Source: an uncultured Fibrobacterota bacterium
Lineage (GTDB): Bacteria > Fibrobacterota > Fibrobacteria > Fibrobacterales > Fibrobacteraceae
Assembly (NCBI GenBank): GCA_903876665.1
Contig: CAIRAY010000047.1
Location: 1 to 36,733 of the forward strand
Direction: 5' to 3'
DNA length: 36,733 bases
Every line of letters begins with the position of its first letter. Position 1 is the stretch's first letter. The notes beneath the pieces are model-generated. The model saw only the letters and a program-made list of their open reading frames with translations. It was not told where the DNA came from and made no database searches. Positions 15,340 through 24,544 of this stretch are shown here, piece by piece. The translations under genes and the position numbers were made by a program.

Positions 15340-16932
15340 CTAACGCGTTCCCTTTTTCGTTGCCAGCCATTCGTCAAAGGTGATGCTACGGTCGATGTAG
15401 CCACCGGGCTTCAGTTCCAGGATGCGGTTGGTCACCGATTGGGCGAATTCATGGTCCTGGGTCGAGAAGATGATGGGTCCGGGGAAGGTTTCCAGAGCCT
15501 TCTGCAAGGCAGTGATGGACTCCAGATCCAAATGGGAAGTGGGCTCATCGAGCATCAGGCAGTTGGAATTGGTCAACATCATGCGGGAGAGCATGCAGCG
15601 AACTTTTTCGCCTCCCGAGAGCACGCGGGAATTTTTGAGGGCTTCTTCACCGCTGAACAGCATGCGTCCTAAAAAACCGCGGATAAAGGATTCTTCCTTT
15701 TCGACGCTGTATTGGCGTAGCCAATCCACCAGGTTGTAATCGGTGTCGAAGTATTTGTCGTTGGCCTTGGGGAAGTAACTGAATTGGATGGTGCCACCCC
15801 ATTTCACCGTGCCGGCCACAGGGAGGATTTCGCCTGCGAGAGTCTGAAAGAACTGGGTTTTAAGGGTGTCGAATTCGCCTACCAGGGCAAGCTTGTCGCC
15901 CACACCCAGTGTCATGCTCAGGTTCTTGACGGAGCCGGCATCGCCTGCGTCAATGGTGACCTTGTCGAGCTCTAAAATCACCTTTCCGGGCTCGCGGTCC
16001 ATTTTGAAATTCACCCAGGGGAATTTTCGGCTGGAAGAGGGCATTTCTTCCAGAGTCATTTTGTCCAAAAGCTTGCGACGGCTGGTCGCTTGCTTGGCCT
16101 TGGATGCATTGGAAGAGAAGCGGGTGATGAATGTTTTCAGGTCATTCATCTTGTCTTCGGTGCGACGGTTCTGGTCCTTGCGCTGCTGGGCCGAGAGCTG
16201 ACTCGCCTGGTACCAGAAGTCATAATTGCCCGTGTAAATAGAAATTTTTGCGTAGTCAATGTCGCAGGTGTGCGTACAAACTTGGTTTAAAAAATGTCGG
16301 TCATGGGAGACTACGATCACGGTGTTTTCCGAGCGGGAAAGATAGTCTTCAAGCCAATCCACCGATTCAATATCCAGATGGTTGGTGGGTTCGTCCAAAA
16401 GCAGGATGGCCGGATTTCCAAACAGGGCCTGGCAGAGGAGGACGCGCACTTTTTGGCCACCCTCAAGCTCGGACATTAAACGGAGGTGCAGGTCTTCGGC
16501 TATTCCCAATCCTTTGAGCAATACCGCAGCATTCGACTCGGCTTCATACCCATCGAGTTCTCCAAAACGTGATTCCAGGTCGGCAGCCCGCTCGCCTTCT
16601 TTCTCGGTCATTTCCGTCTTGGCATAGAGTGCGTCGCGCTCTTTGAGAATTGCATAGAGTTCGGAATGCCCCATCAGCACGGTGTCCAGAACGGTGGAAT
16701 CCTCAAATTCGAAGTGGTTCTGCTTCAGAACCGCAATGCGCTCCCCCGGATCCTTGGTGACTTCTCCGGAATTGGGCTCAAGTTCTCCGGACAGAATTTT
16801 AAGGAAGGTGGACTTGCCTGCACCGTTGGCGCCAATCACGCCATAGCAATTGCCCTTCTGAAAGGCGAGGTTTACATCTTTAAAAAGCGTTCTTTTGCCA
16901 AAAGAAAGAGAGACTTCGTTGACCTTGAGCAT
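15340..16932 (-). CDS. ABC-F family ATPase, YbiT-like
   Basis: A 530-residue soluble protein with two ABC domains and no membrane segments, of the class that binds the ribosome E-site and modulates translation. Domain 1 has Walker A GANGAGKST (34-42), signature LEGGQ (156-160, Ser replaced by Glu), LLLDEPTNHLD (177-187) and VVSHD with H210. A linker (about 240-300) is rich in charged residues. Domain 2 has a degenerate Walker A GEFDTLKT (352-359, Leu in place of the last Gly), an intact LSGGE signature (438-442), LDEPTSHLD, and Gln492 where the switch His is expected. The overall pattern (TVKWGG, FLGRMLFSGEEALK) matches YbiT. Site I appears intact and site II degenerate. The gene is divergent from the ABC exporter. 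Confidence 0.9.
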   Translation of the reverse strand: MLKVNEVSLSFGKRTLFKDVNLAFQKGNCYGVIGANGAGKSTFLKILSGELEPNSGEVTKDPGERIAVLKQNHFEFEDSTVLDTVLMGHSELYAILKERDALYAKTEMTEKEGERAADLESRFGELDGYEAESNAAVLLKGLGIAEDLHLRLMSELEGGQKVRVLLCQALFGNPAILLLDEPTNHLDIESVDWLEDYLSRSENTVIVVSHDRHFLNQVCTHTCDIDYAKISIYTGNYDFWYQASQLSAQQRKDQNRRTEDKMNDLKTFITRFSSNASKAKQATSRRKLLDKMTLEEMPSSSRKFPWVNFKMDREPGKVILELDKVTIDAGDAGSVKNLSMTLGVGDKLALVGEFDTLKTQFFQTLAGEILPVAGTVKWGGTIQFSYFPKANDKYFDTDYNLVDWLRQYSVEKEESFIRGFLGRMLFSGEEALKNSRVLSGGEKVRCMLSRMMLTNSNCLMLDEPTSHLDLESITALQKALETFPGPIIFSTQDHEFAQSVTNRILELKPGGYIDRSITFDEWLATKKGTR

Positions 16933-16985
16933 GGATTCTCGTGGGTTAAATGGGCAATGGAGAATCGCAAATGTAGATTTTGGTC

Positions 16986-18614
16986 ATGAAACTTGAAACG
17001 ATGATCAGGCGTTTCCGTGTCCAGGCGGTTATCGTCCTACTCCCAGTGGTTGCACTAGTCTCCCTTTCGGATGCCGCCGTGCTGGGTGGCTTGCGGATAT
17101 TCCTTGCGATTTTTGATGAAGGAGGTCGCAGGCTGTTGCCCGTTTGGCTCCTGGAAGGGTGGAGCATGCCCGAATCCCACGCCCTGGGGTTGTGGTGTCT
17201 GCTGATGCTGGCTTTGGTGGGGTTCCGTCTGGTGGCCCTGCTCCTCAAGCATTTTCGAGTGGAGCGGTTTACCCGTTGGCTTGAGGTGTTTTTGCGGGTG
17301 CGACACCGCAAACTGGTCAAGCGCTTGCCTGCGGATTTTCATCACAGCCCCGAATCTGCCGAAAAACTCCAAGTTTCCCAAGAATCCGGACGGGTCATGG
17401 TTCTCGCCGCTGAGGCTTCCGCCCAGGCCATGCAGGCCATACTCCAGCTGGCCGTATTTTTGCCCCTGCTGTTTTGGATCAGCTGGGAATTGACCTTAGC
17501 CATGCTTTTGGGAATGCTTCCCCTGATGGTATGGATCCAGAGAACCCTCCGTCATTTGGCGGGGCGCATGAAGGCTCGCGTGGAGGCGCTGGGTCATTAT
17601 GAGGTGTCCCTAAGCATTTGGGCGGGGCTTGTGCGACAATGGACTTTGTCCCGGGATCTGAAGCAGGTAGAAGGAGGGCTGATCGCCGAAACCCGGAATC
17701 TTTGGAGCGAAAGTTACCGTTTGGGGGTTCGCAAGGGAATTCTGGTGCAGGTTGGTGATTCCGTGGCTGCGCTGGCCGTCATTGGTGTGCTTGCGGTCTG
17801 CGGGAATTGGCTGATTGCCGGGAGCATGAGGGCCAGTGATCTGGTTTTATTTTCGGCCGCGCTTCTGCTGGCATACAAGCCGGTCAAGGATTGCCTGCGG
17901 GTTGTCCCTCTGTTAAGGGAAGGCGTCTCGGCCTACCACCAGTTAAACTCCATGGAAAAATTACCCCGGATAACCAAGTCCTCGCGGGCAATTCTTCGCA
18001 ATGCGGATGCGGAATGTGTGGTTATTCGGGACCTGAGTTTCGCCTACCAATCCGAGCCGGTACAGCCCGTATTCAAAGGGTTTTCGGGCATATTTCCCAT
18101 GTATAAGCCAGTCTGGCTACGGGGTCCCAATGGCTGTGGAAAAACCACCTTGTTGCGCATCCTTGCAGGCCTCGAGCAGGTAACGGACGGAACCATTCAC
18201 TGGCATCCTTCCGTTTCCGGGGATCATGCCTTTTTGTCCCATCGTGGGGAGACGCCTCCGGTGTGGGTTTTCGGGGACGAATGGAAGGAAATCATGAAGG
18301 GAAATGGGGCGCGGCAATTGTTGCTGGAGACCTTGGGCGTGCCTGGGTTTATTGGCCGGGACGCTTTGTCGGCCGGTCAGCGGCAACGGCTGGGAATCGC
18401 ATGGGTTTTTTGTTCCGGAGCCAAGGTCCTGTTGCTAGATGAGCCCTTTTCGTTTATTGCCCAAGCCGACCGGGAACCCATTCTCCAGGCCATGCTCGCC
18501 TGCGCTAAAGAGCAAAAACAATGGTTTGTGATGGCCAGCCATGATGGAATTTCTGCAGAGAGTGCCGAATATTTTCACTTTGTGGATGTAGCGGGTATTC
18601 CCATCCTTAAGTAA
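16986..18614 (+). CDS. ABC exporter (permease-ATPase fusion), MsbA-like
   Basis: About 543 residues. N-terminal membrane region with roughly six hydrophobic segments (around 15-35, 65-85, 145-185, 250-275, 285-305), then an ATPase domain. Walker A is GPNGCGKTT (near residue 380), the signature is LSAGQRQRLG, Walker B is VLLLDEPFS, and the switch His is in MASHDG. The ATP-binding core is slightly shorter than in typical exporters (about 580 residues). ATG 16986 is chosen over an in-frame TTG six bases upstream. It is followed after one base by a membrane methyltransferase and then a KdtA-type Kdo transferase, so flipping of lipid A-Kdo across the inner membrane is the likeliest job. The substrate is inferred from context only. 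Confidence 0.75.
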   Translation: MKLETMIRRFRVQAVIVLLPVVALVSLSDAAVLGGLRIFLAIFDEGGRRLLPVWLLEGWSMPESHALGLWCLLMLALVGFRLVALLLKHFRVERFTRWLEVFLRVRHRKLVKRLPADFHHSPESAEKLQVSQESGRVMVLAAEASAQAMQAILQLAVFLPLLFWISWELTLAMLLGMLPLMVWIQRTLRHLAGRMKARVEALGHYEVSLSIWAGLVRQWTLSRDLKQVEGGLIAETRNLWSESYRLGVRKGILVQVGDSVAALAVIGVLAVCGNWLIAGSMRASDLVLFSAALLLAYKPVKDCLRVVPLLREGVSAYHQLNSMEKLPRITKSSRAILRNADAECVVIRDLSFAYQSEPVQPVFKGFSGIFPMYKPVWLRGPNGCGKTTLLRILAGLEQVTDGTIHWHPSVSGDHAFLSHRGETPPVWVFGDEWKEIMKGNGARQLLLETLGVPGFIGRDALSAGQRQRLGIAWVFCSGAKVLLLDEPFSFIAQADREPILQAMLACAKEQKQWFVMASHDGISAESAEYFHFVDVAGIPILK

Positions 18615-18615
18615 T

Positions 18616-19182
18616 ATGGATTTATTTTATCGATTTCGTGGTTGGTGGGTTAGCGCACTTTTTGTTTTAGCGCTTTGGGTGGGTCTTGGTTGTATTCCTT
18701 TCGCTTGGTTCTGGCTTTTGGGGTTGGTACCCGCCATTGCTTTGCGGATTTGGGCGCGGAGCCACATCGGAACCCATACCCGGGGTGCGGTGCTTGCTGC
18801 GCCTGCCCTGGCTCGGAATGGGCCATACGCCCTGTTGCGACATCCCCTCTACTTGTCCAACATTTTGCTGTCCTGCGCCATTTTGGGTTTTTGGCTTGGA
18901 GGGGGACTTTGGTTACTGGCCTTTCTGGTTGGCCTCGGTGGTTTCTATTTCTATTTGGCGAAAAAGGAAGATGGATTCTTGCAAAAGAGTTTTGGGGATA
19001 TCTGGAGTAAATATTGCAATGATGTGCCCGGGGGCTTGATTCCAAGGTCTTTGCATGTCAAATCCGCACCAGCAGAACGGACTATAGTTCAGGCCGTTTG
19101 GGGGGATTTGTGGACTTGGATTTGGCTTGCGTTGTCGATTGGCGTTTTGGTTGTTTTGCGAGGAATATCGTGTACAGGTTGA
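18616..19182 (+). CDS. Membrane methyltransferase, isoprenylcysteine O-methyltransferase (ICMT)/PEMT-like
   Basis: A 188-residue multi-pass protein (hydrophobic segments about 10-55, 75-115, 160-185). It carries the ICMT-type SAM-binding signature LLRHPLYLSN (about 74-83) and the downstream acidic motif KKEDGFLQKSFGDIWSKYC that corresponds to the 'EE..l...fG..Y..Y' end of the family. In bacteria such enzymes methylate small or lipid substrates; protein prenylation is not expected. It begins one base after the exporter stop and its own stop overlaps the ATG of the Kdo transferase gene, so the three form an operon and an envelope lipid substrate is likely. Confidence 0.75.
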   Translation: MDLFYRFRGWWVSALFVLALWVGLGCIPFAWFWLLGLVPAIALRIWARSHIGTHTRGAVLAAPALARNGPYALLRHPLYLSNILLSCAILGFWLGGGLWLLAFLVGLGGFYFYLAKKEDGFLQKSFGDIWSKYCNDVPGGLIPRSLHVKSAPAERTIVQAVWGDLWTWIWLALSIGVLVVLRGISCTG

Positions 19183-20360
19183 TGCAAAATCTGCTTTTTT
19201 GGTGCGCCCGGTGTGTTGGGCTGTTTTATCCATTGGCACAAGCCTTTGGGGTTCGGGAACGTCTGTGGGGCCCCTGGAATCCGCAGGGGGTAGTTTGGAT
19301 GCATGGTGCATCCCTGGGGGAATGTCGCCTACTCCTGGAAGTCATCCGGACTTTGGAGGTGCAACCCATTTTGCTGACCACCCAAAAGGTGGAGGTCAAA
19401 AAATTTTTGCAAAAATCACTTCCATCCCATGTCCAAATTTGCCTAGCTCCCGGGGATCATCCGCAAATCATGGAGCGCTTTTTTGCTTCGGGCACCCCCC
19501 GTTGCCTAGTGCTATGTGAAAATGAACTGTGGCCTAGCTGGATTGACGCTTGCCAAAAAAGGCAGGTTCCCGTGGTCCTGATTTCGGGCCGCATGACCCA
19601 AAAGGCATTTGACCGTTGGCGCCGTTGGGGGGCGACGGAACTTTCTCTGGCCTTGCACACGCTGGACGCCATTTGGATCCAGGATGTGGAAAGCGCAAAG
19701 CGGTTCGCGTATTTTGCGCCCCGGCACATGCAAATTTCGGGAGATTGGAAATGGCTAGGAGTCGAGCCCTCCGAGGGTAAGGATTGGGGGGCCCGTAGCA
19801 TAGATCTGGCCTTGATTTCGGTACACCAGGAGGAATGGAAATTTCTGGAAGAGGGGATTCTCAAGCACATTGAATTTGGCGGGGATTGTGTCCTGGTTCC
19901 AAGAATCCCTGCGCATGCGCAATGGTTTCGCCGGAAACTGAAAAAGCAAGGATGTCCTGTTGTCGATTGGCCCGATCATTGTCGCGGGGCCGTTTCTCTG
20001 GTGTCGCAGTTCGGAATGGTGCAGCAGGTTCTGGGGGATTCCCGCTTGGCTTTGGTGGGCGGGAGTTTCTGTGCATTGGGGGTGCATAACTTCCGGGAAC
20101 CGCTTCTGCAGGGCGTCCCCGTGCTAGTCGGTCCTCAAAGTGGAACCCAGGAGGCCGAAATCACCCGCCTCGAAACCGAGGGCGTTCTTCGGCGAATCGA
20201 GGATCTTTCCCTAGTCTGCATTGGGCGCGAGGGGCGGGACCTTTGGGTGAGTGGCTGGTTCCCGTGGGAGGCCTGTTTGCACATCAAAAAGACCATAGAA
20301 ATGTCCAGGCATAGTAGCCAGAGAGCGCTTTCGGAGTTGGTCAAGTTGTTGGCAAGGTGA
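19182..20360 (+). CDS. waaA: 3-deoxy-D-manno-octulosonic acid transferase (KdtA/WaaA family)
   Basis: About 392 residues from ATG 19182, which overlaps the upstream stop by one base. The frame is open to 19098 but that start would lie deep inside the methyltransferase gene. The enzyme transfers Kdo from CMP-Kdo to lipid A precursor at the inner face of the membrane. Family features are an N-terminal membrane anchor (residues 1-20), the catalytic-type GASLGE with E47, CENELWPSWI (matching the METELWPN segment of E. coli KdtA), QVPVVLISGRMT, and the C-terminal LVGGSFCALGVHNFREPLLQ. Sequence is divergent from E. coli but the motif order is intact. The 3' end overlaps that of the convergent hydrolase gene by 20 bases. 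Confidence 0.88.
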   Translation: MQNLLFWCARCVGLFYPLAQAFGVRERLWGPWNPQGVVWMHGASLGECRLLLEVIRTLEVQPILLTTQKVEVKKFLQKSLPSHVQICLAPGDHPQIMERFFASGTPRCLVLCENELWPSWIDACQKRQVPVVLISGRMTQKAFDRWRRWGATELSLALHTLDAIWIQDVESAKRFAYFAPRHMQISGDWKWLGVEPSEGKDWGARSIDLALISVHQEEWKFLEEGILKHIEFGGDCVLVPRIPAHAQWFRRKLKKQGCPVVDWPDHCRGAVSLVSQFGMVQQVLGDSRLALVGGSFCALGVHNFREPLLQGVPVLVGPQSGTQEAEITRLETEGVLRRIEDLSLVCIGREGRDLWVSGWFPWEACLHIKKTIEMSRHSSQRALSELVKLLAR

Positions 20361-21408
20361 ATCGTGCAATGAGGGGCATGTGATCCGAAATATGAAGGCA
20401 GTCATTCTGTCGGATATGGAAGGAATCCACTTGCAACAAGGGACTATGAAAAATAAAATCGATGGTTTTATCGAGCCCCGTAGCCAATGGTCGATTGGGA
20501 TAATGTGAACGGTTCAACAGAAAGTCCGAACCGGTTAGCCCACCCAAGGTCGGCAAGGTCGGGAACATATCATAGAGGGGACCAACGTCCACCTCAGGTT
20601 GATACCAAATTTGCTCATGTGCGGGGAGCTGGTCAAAGAAGCCTGGAGGGAGCATGTTCATGTCTGCGCCAAAAATCCAGGGTGTGGAATCCAGTCCCAG
20701 AAAGTGATTTTTCAAAAAATCAATTTCCTGCTTCTTTACGCTTCCATCCTGGATAAATGGTTCCAGATGGGAATTCATGACCACGAGATCCTGGGCATCC
20801 CGGACGGGAAAATGAACCTCCAGCATGGCCCTGCGGAATTGGAATATGCGGGTCCAGCCGGGAAGTGGTGCCTGGGGCAGGCTGAATCTTCGCGCGGAAC
20901 GCATTTGGATGCGAGAAATGACGGAAAGCTTTGTGCCTACGCTACCACGGATTCGGGGGTGCGGTACATAGGCCATTTTCCAATAGAAAGCTTCGGCATG
21001 TTGTGTGTATTCCTGGGGAAGTAACTCAAGAATTCGTTTCAGTTGATCCTGTCCATAAGTGCGGGTCGCTCCGTCATCCACTTCTTGTAGCAGAATAACG
21101 TCAGGGTTTTCAGCGCGGAGAATGCGAACAACTTCTGGCAAGGTGCGCTCGATTTCATCGCGGGAGGGTCTTTCATCGGGTCCTTTGTTTCCCTGGACTT
21201 CCCAAAAAAATATTTTGCCTCTCCCCGCCAGAAATTGAATATTCCAAGAAAGGATCTTCAGCTTCTGCCCTTTTTCCAGCATGGGTGCTTCGCCCTTGGA
21301 TACGACTTGAATGGGTTCGATATTTTGGGGTTCAAATGCCACCCATTTGGCCCAAACCACAAACCCCACTGCAGGAAGAACGATAATGAAAAGAATCCAG
21401 GTGATCAT
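20341..21408 (-). CDS. Endonuclease/exonuclease/phosphatase (EEP) family protein, membrane-anchored
   Basis: About 355 residues from ATG 21408. The frame extends to a TTG at 21447 without a ribosome binding site. An N-terminal membrane segment (ITWILFIIVLPAVGFVVWA) is followed by an EEP hydrolase domain: LSWNIQF (metal-proximal Asn), VILLQEVDD (catalytic Glu), VVMNSHLEP, the catalytic pair FGADMNMLP, TIDFIF, and the final SDHMPL with the general-base His. All core motifs are present, so it is probably an active phosphodiesterase or phosphatase acting outside the cytoplasm. The substrate could be nucleic acid, an inositol-like compound or a lipid headgroup. It is convergent to waaA. Confidence 0.85.
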   Translation of the reverse strand: MITWILFIIVLPAVGFVVWAKWVAFEPQNIEPIQVVSKGEAPMLEKGQKLKILSWNIQFLAGRGKIFFWEVQGNKGPDERPSRDEIERTLPEVVRILRAENPDVILLQEVDDGATRTYGQDQLKRILELLPQEYTQHAEAFYWKMAYVPHPRIRGSVGTKLSVISRIQMRSARRFSLPQAPLPGWTRIFQFRRAMLEVHFPVRDAQDLVVMNSHLEPFIQDGSVKKQEIDFLKNHFLGLDSTPWIFGADMNMLPPGFFDQLPAHEQIWYQPEVDVGPLYDMFPTLPTLGGLTGSDFLLNRSHYPNRPLATGLDKTIDFIFHSPLLQVDSFHIRQNDCLHISDHMPLIARFTLPTT

Positions 21409-21525
21409 GCTTTTTCGGCTTTTGTTGCTGAATAATAATTTTTGCAAATATAGTGAAATCCGACATCATAAGGCGAGAGAACCGAGCAGGAACGGAGGTT
21501 CTTTCGGATTTGCTAACTTTGGAGC

Positions 21526-22785
21526 ATGAATCAGCAACAATATGTCGACCAGCTTGCCTCAAACGTACAACGTGCAGCCCGCAGTCTGCGCTCATTGAAT
21601 TCCGCAGTCCGCGATCAAGTGTTACGGCGAGTCGCAACCCTTCTTCGCGAAAAAACCCCAGAAATATTATCTGCCAATGTCTTGGATTTGCAACAGGCGG
21701 CGTCCTTGGGCCTTTCCAAGGCCATGGTGGACCGGCTTACCTTGAACGAATCGCGCATTGCCGATATGGCCACGGGCGTCGAAGAAATCGCCTCCTTTCC
21801 AGACCCTCTGCAGCATGTCCTGGAATCCCGCACCATGTCCAACGGGGCCCAGTTGGAACGCATTTCTACGCCCATTGGAACGGTTCTTTTCATCTACGAA
21901 TCCAGGCCCAATGTGACCATTGATGGGGGCGCGCTTTGTTTCAAATCCGGCAACGCGGTAATTCTGCGCGGTGGCAAGGAATCCTTGGCATCCAGCGCCA
22001 TCCTTGCTCAAATTTTTCAGAGTGCTTTGGTAGAGGCGGGCATCGACCCTGCCGCCGTGCAGTTGGTGGACACCCCTGACCGCGAAGTGGTCCGGCTACT
22101 GTTGCAGCGTAATGATGCTCTGGACCTGGTGATTCCCCGTGGTGGTGAAAGCCTGATCCGTGCGGTGGTGGAACAGTCCAAAGTGCCTGTGATCAAGCAC
22201 TACAAAGGCGTGTGCCATATTTTTGTCGATAAAACGGCGGATCTTCAGAAGGCCGGCCCTTTGCTCATCAATGCCAAGGTGCAACGCCCAAGCGCGTGCA
22301 ACGCCATGGAGACCTTGCTTCTGCACCGGGAACTCGGTTCTGAAAGTATCCAAAACATCCTTCGCCTTCTGGTCCAGAATGGCGTGGAACTCCATGGTTG
22401 TGAAGAATCCTGTCGCCTAGAGCCTTCTGTAAGGCCCATTGAAAATACTGACGAATATCACACAGAATATCTGGATTTGCGCTTGTCGGTGAAGATCCTG
22501 TCCGGCGTTCAAGAAGCGGTGGATCATATCGAAAAATACAGTTCCAAGCATACCGAATCCATTTTGGCAGAAGCCAAAGAGGTGCAGGAATATTTTCTTG
22601 CCAATGTGGATTCTTCTTCGGTGATGGTGAACGCCAGTACCCGTCTTGCCGATGGGGGTGTCTATGGTCTGGGTGCTGAGGTGGGGATTTCCACCGACAA
22701 GCTCCATGCGCGTGGGCCCATGGGAGTCGAGAGTCTGACCACGTACAAGTGGATTTTGCGGGGCAACGGACAGGTACGCAAATGA
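21526..22785 (+). CDS. proA: Glutamate-5-semialdehyde dehydrogenase (gamma-glutamyl phosphate reductase)
   Basis: The second step of proline synthesis: NADPH-dependent reduction of glutamyl-5-phosphate. 419 residues, typical length. Visible are TPIGTVLFIYESRPNVT, the catalytic Cys in RPSACNAMET (about residue 258), VIPRGGESLI, and the C-terminal NASTRLADGGVYGLGAEVGI and HARGPMG. First gene of an overlapping run with hisI, tilS and ftsH. No proB is in the window. No good Shine-Dalgarno sequence is placed before this ATG; GGAG sits only two bases away. Confidence 0.97.
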   Translation: MNQQQYVDQLASNVQRAARSLRSLNSAVRDQVLRRVATLLREKTPEILSANVLDLQQAASLGLSKAMVDRLTLNESRIADMATGVEEIASFPDPLQHVLESRTMSNGAQLERISTPIGTVLFIYESRPNVTIDGGALCFKSGNAVILRGGKESLASSAILAQIFQSALVEAGIDPAAVQLVDTPDREVVRLLLQRNDALDLVIPRGGESLIRAVVEQSKVPVIKHYKGVCHIFVDKTADLQKAGPLLINAKVQRPSACNAMETLLLHRELGSESIQNILRLLVQNGVELHGCEESCRLEPSVRPIENTDEYHTEYLDLRLSVKILSGVQEAVDHIEKYSSKHTESILAEAKEVQEYFLANVDSSSVMVNASTRLADGGVYGLGAEVGISTDKLHARGPMGVESLTTYKWILRGNGQVRK

Positions 22786-23198
22786 GTATGGGCGTTGTTT
22801 CCGATCCCCGATTTCCGGAGCTTGGGCAAGTTCAGAATTCCCCCGACCCAGCTTGGCTTGCGGTCATCAAATTTGATGACCAGGGCTTGGTGCAAGCCAT
22901 TTGCCAGGATCAGAAGTCCGGAGAAATCCTGATGGTGGCGTGGATGGACAAGGTTTCGCTCAAGCTCACGTTGAGCCGTGGCCAGGCCGTGTTCTGGTCC
23001 CGCTCCCGCAAGGAATATTGGCACAAGGGTGCCACCTCGGGCAATGTGCTTTTGGTGCATGAATTTCGCGTGGACTGCGATGGCGATGCCTTGCTGTTTC
23101 AAGTGACCGCACTGGGCGATGGGGCTGCCTGCCACACCGGGCGCCGCTCCTGCTTCTTTCGCAAACTCGATACAAAAACTCAAGAATGGGTGATTTGA
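22782..23198 (+). CDS. hisI: Phosphoribosyl-AMP cyclohydrolase
   Basis: The third step of histidine synthesis: opens the purine ring of phosphoribosyl-AMP. 138 residues from ATG 22782, which overlaps the proA stop (ATGA). Signatures are WSRSRKEYWHKGATSGN, the magnesium site DCDGD (D98, D100, D102), and the zinc cysteines in DCD (C99), ACHTG (C117) and RSCF (C124). It is a stand-alone HisI without a fused HisE pyrophosphohydrolase domain, and no other his genes are nearby, so the his pathway is dispersed. An extra N-terminal ~20 residues precede the domain. Confidence 0.96.
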   Translation: MSMGVVSDPRFPELGQVQNSPDPAWLAVIKFDDQGLVQAICQDQKSGEILMVAWMDKVSLKLTLSRGQAVFWSRSRKEYWHKGATSGNVLLVHEFRVDCDGDALLFQVTALGDGAACHTGRRSCFFRKLDTKTQEWVI

Positions 23199-24544
23199 AG
23201 CTTCCGCCTCAAAATTCCTTTCTACTTGCCGTTTCCGGTGGTCGTGACAGCATGGTGATGCTGGATTTGTGCGCTCGGCGTTTTTTCAACGGAAATCCCG
23301 ACCAAATCACGCGCTTGGAAGTAGCCTCGGTGAACCATGGGGTCCGCGGGAAAGAATCTGCTGCGGATTTGGATCTGGTAGAGGCGGTTTGCCAAAAATG
23401 GGGAATTCCCTTCCATGCGATTTGTCTCCAAGCCCATGACTTGCAAGGATCTGGTGGCTTTGAATCCCTGGCGCGCAATGCCCGGTATGCAGCCATGCTC
23501 GCACTAAAACAATCCTTAGGGATCGAATTCCTATGCACCGCGCATCATCGTCGTGACCAAGCCGAAACGGTTTTGCTCCGGATGCGCCGCAGTACGGGGA
23601 TTCCTGGTCTGCGCGGAATTTTGCCCCAAAGGCTTGACGGGGTGCTACGGCCTTTGCTCCATTTTTCGTCCACGGATCTGATTCAATATGCCCGTCAGCA
23701 CCAGGTCCAGTGGCGCGAGGACACTAGCAACCAGGATATGCGCCACGCCCGCAACCGGGTTCGCCAGCTGGAGCTGCCCGCCCTCGAAAGGTTATTCCCT
23801 GGGGCCGAAGTTCAATTGGCGGAGCTGGCGGAGTTGGCCTATCGGGTGTATCCCAAAATCCAGCAGGCCGGGGAATTCATTTTTGGATCCTTGGTGATTC
23901 ATGCGGTCCAAGCCCCTTTCATTGAGGTTCGCATGAACCGCATGGCCTTGTCCCAATCGCTTGCGGGCCGGACTGAGCTTTTTAGAATCTGGCTTTTGGG
24001 GCGAGGCATATCCTTGGATGGACAGGGCCTGCAGGCCCTTGTGGAACAGCTGAAGCATACCCATGGTGGAATGGATCTCAAGGGCGGTATCCGCCTCGAT
24101 TGCTCCGGGAATGTCGTAAGGATCGGGAATCTTCGATCAAATGCCGTAGTTGCACGACTGGAACGGGCCGTGGAATTGGGTGCTAATTTGTATCTTTTAG
24201 GTTGGCAGTTTCGAGATCGGACGGAATTATGCGGAGAATTGGCGTGTACCTCAGAGGTGGCGTGGCTCGATGCAGAAAGTCTTCAGGGCGAACCCGTGCT
24301 CCGCACGCGTCAGGATGGCGATCGATTTTCTCCTCCCGGTCTTCGAAGTAAGCACCGAAAACTGAAAAAGTTTTTCCATGAATCAGGGATTGTTCGCGCC
24401 GATCGCGACAGCCTGCCCGTGGTGGCTTTTGCAGATGAGGTGCTCTGGGTCCCCGGCCATGCAGTCTCCGGGAACTACCAGGTGCATTCGCAAACCAAGA
24501 CCGTTATTGAATTGAGGCTAGAATGTCGCAGGACAACCCACTAA
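23186..24544 (+). CDS. tilS: tRNA(Ile)-lysidine synthase
   Basis: Converts C34 of the CAU-anticodon tRNA-Ile to lysidine using ATP and lysine, changing its identity from Met to Ile. 452 residues, normal length. The N-terminal PP-loop is SGGRDS (17-22), followed by the family's NHGVRGKES, the [16 protein letters not shown] segment and an RNxxR-type ARNRVR in the substrate-binding part. The C-terminal TilS domain is recognised by [11 protein letters not shown] and [11 protein letters not shown]. It overlaps hisI by 13 bases and ftsH by 22, consistent with the frequent tilS-ftsH linkage in bacteria. Confidence 0.97.
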   Translation: MGDLKLPPQNSFLLAVSGGRDSMVMLDLCARRFFNGNPDQITRLEVASVNHGVRGKESAADLDLVEAVCQKWGIPFHAICLQAHDLQGSGGFESLARNARYAAMLALKQSLGIEFLCTAHHRRDQAETVLLRMRRSTGIPGLRGILPQRLDGVLRPLLHFSSTDLIQYARQHQVQWREDTSNQDMRHARNRVRQLELPALERLFPGAEVQLAELAELAYRVYPKIQQAGEFIFGSLVIHAVQAPFIEVRMNRMALSQSLAGRTELFRIWLLGRGISLDGQGLQALVEQLKHTHGGMDLKGGIRLDCSGNVVRIGNLRSNAVVARLERAVELGANLYLLGWQFRDRTELCGELACTSEVAWLDAESLQGEPVLRTRQDGDRFSPPGLRSKHRKLKKFFHESGIVRADRDSLPVVAFADEVLWVPGHAVSGNYQVHSQTKTVIELRLECRRTTH

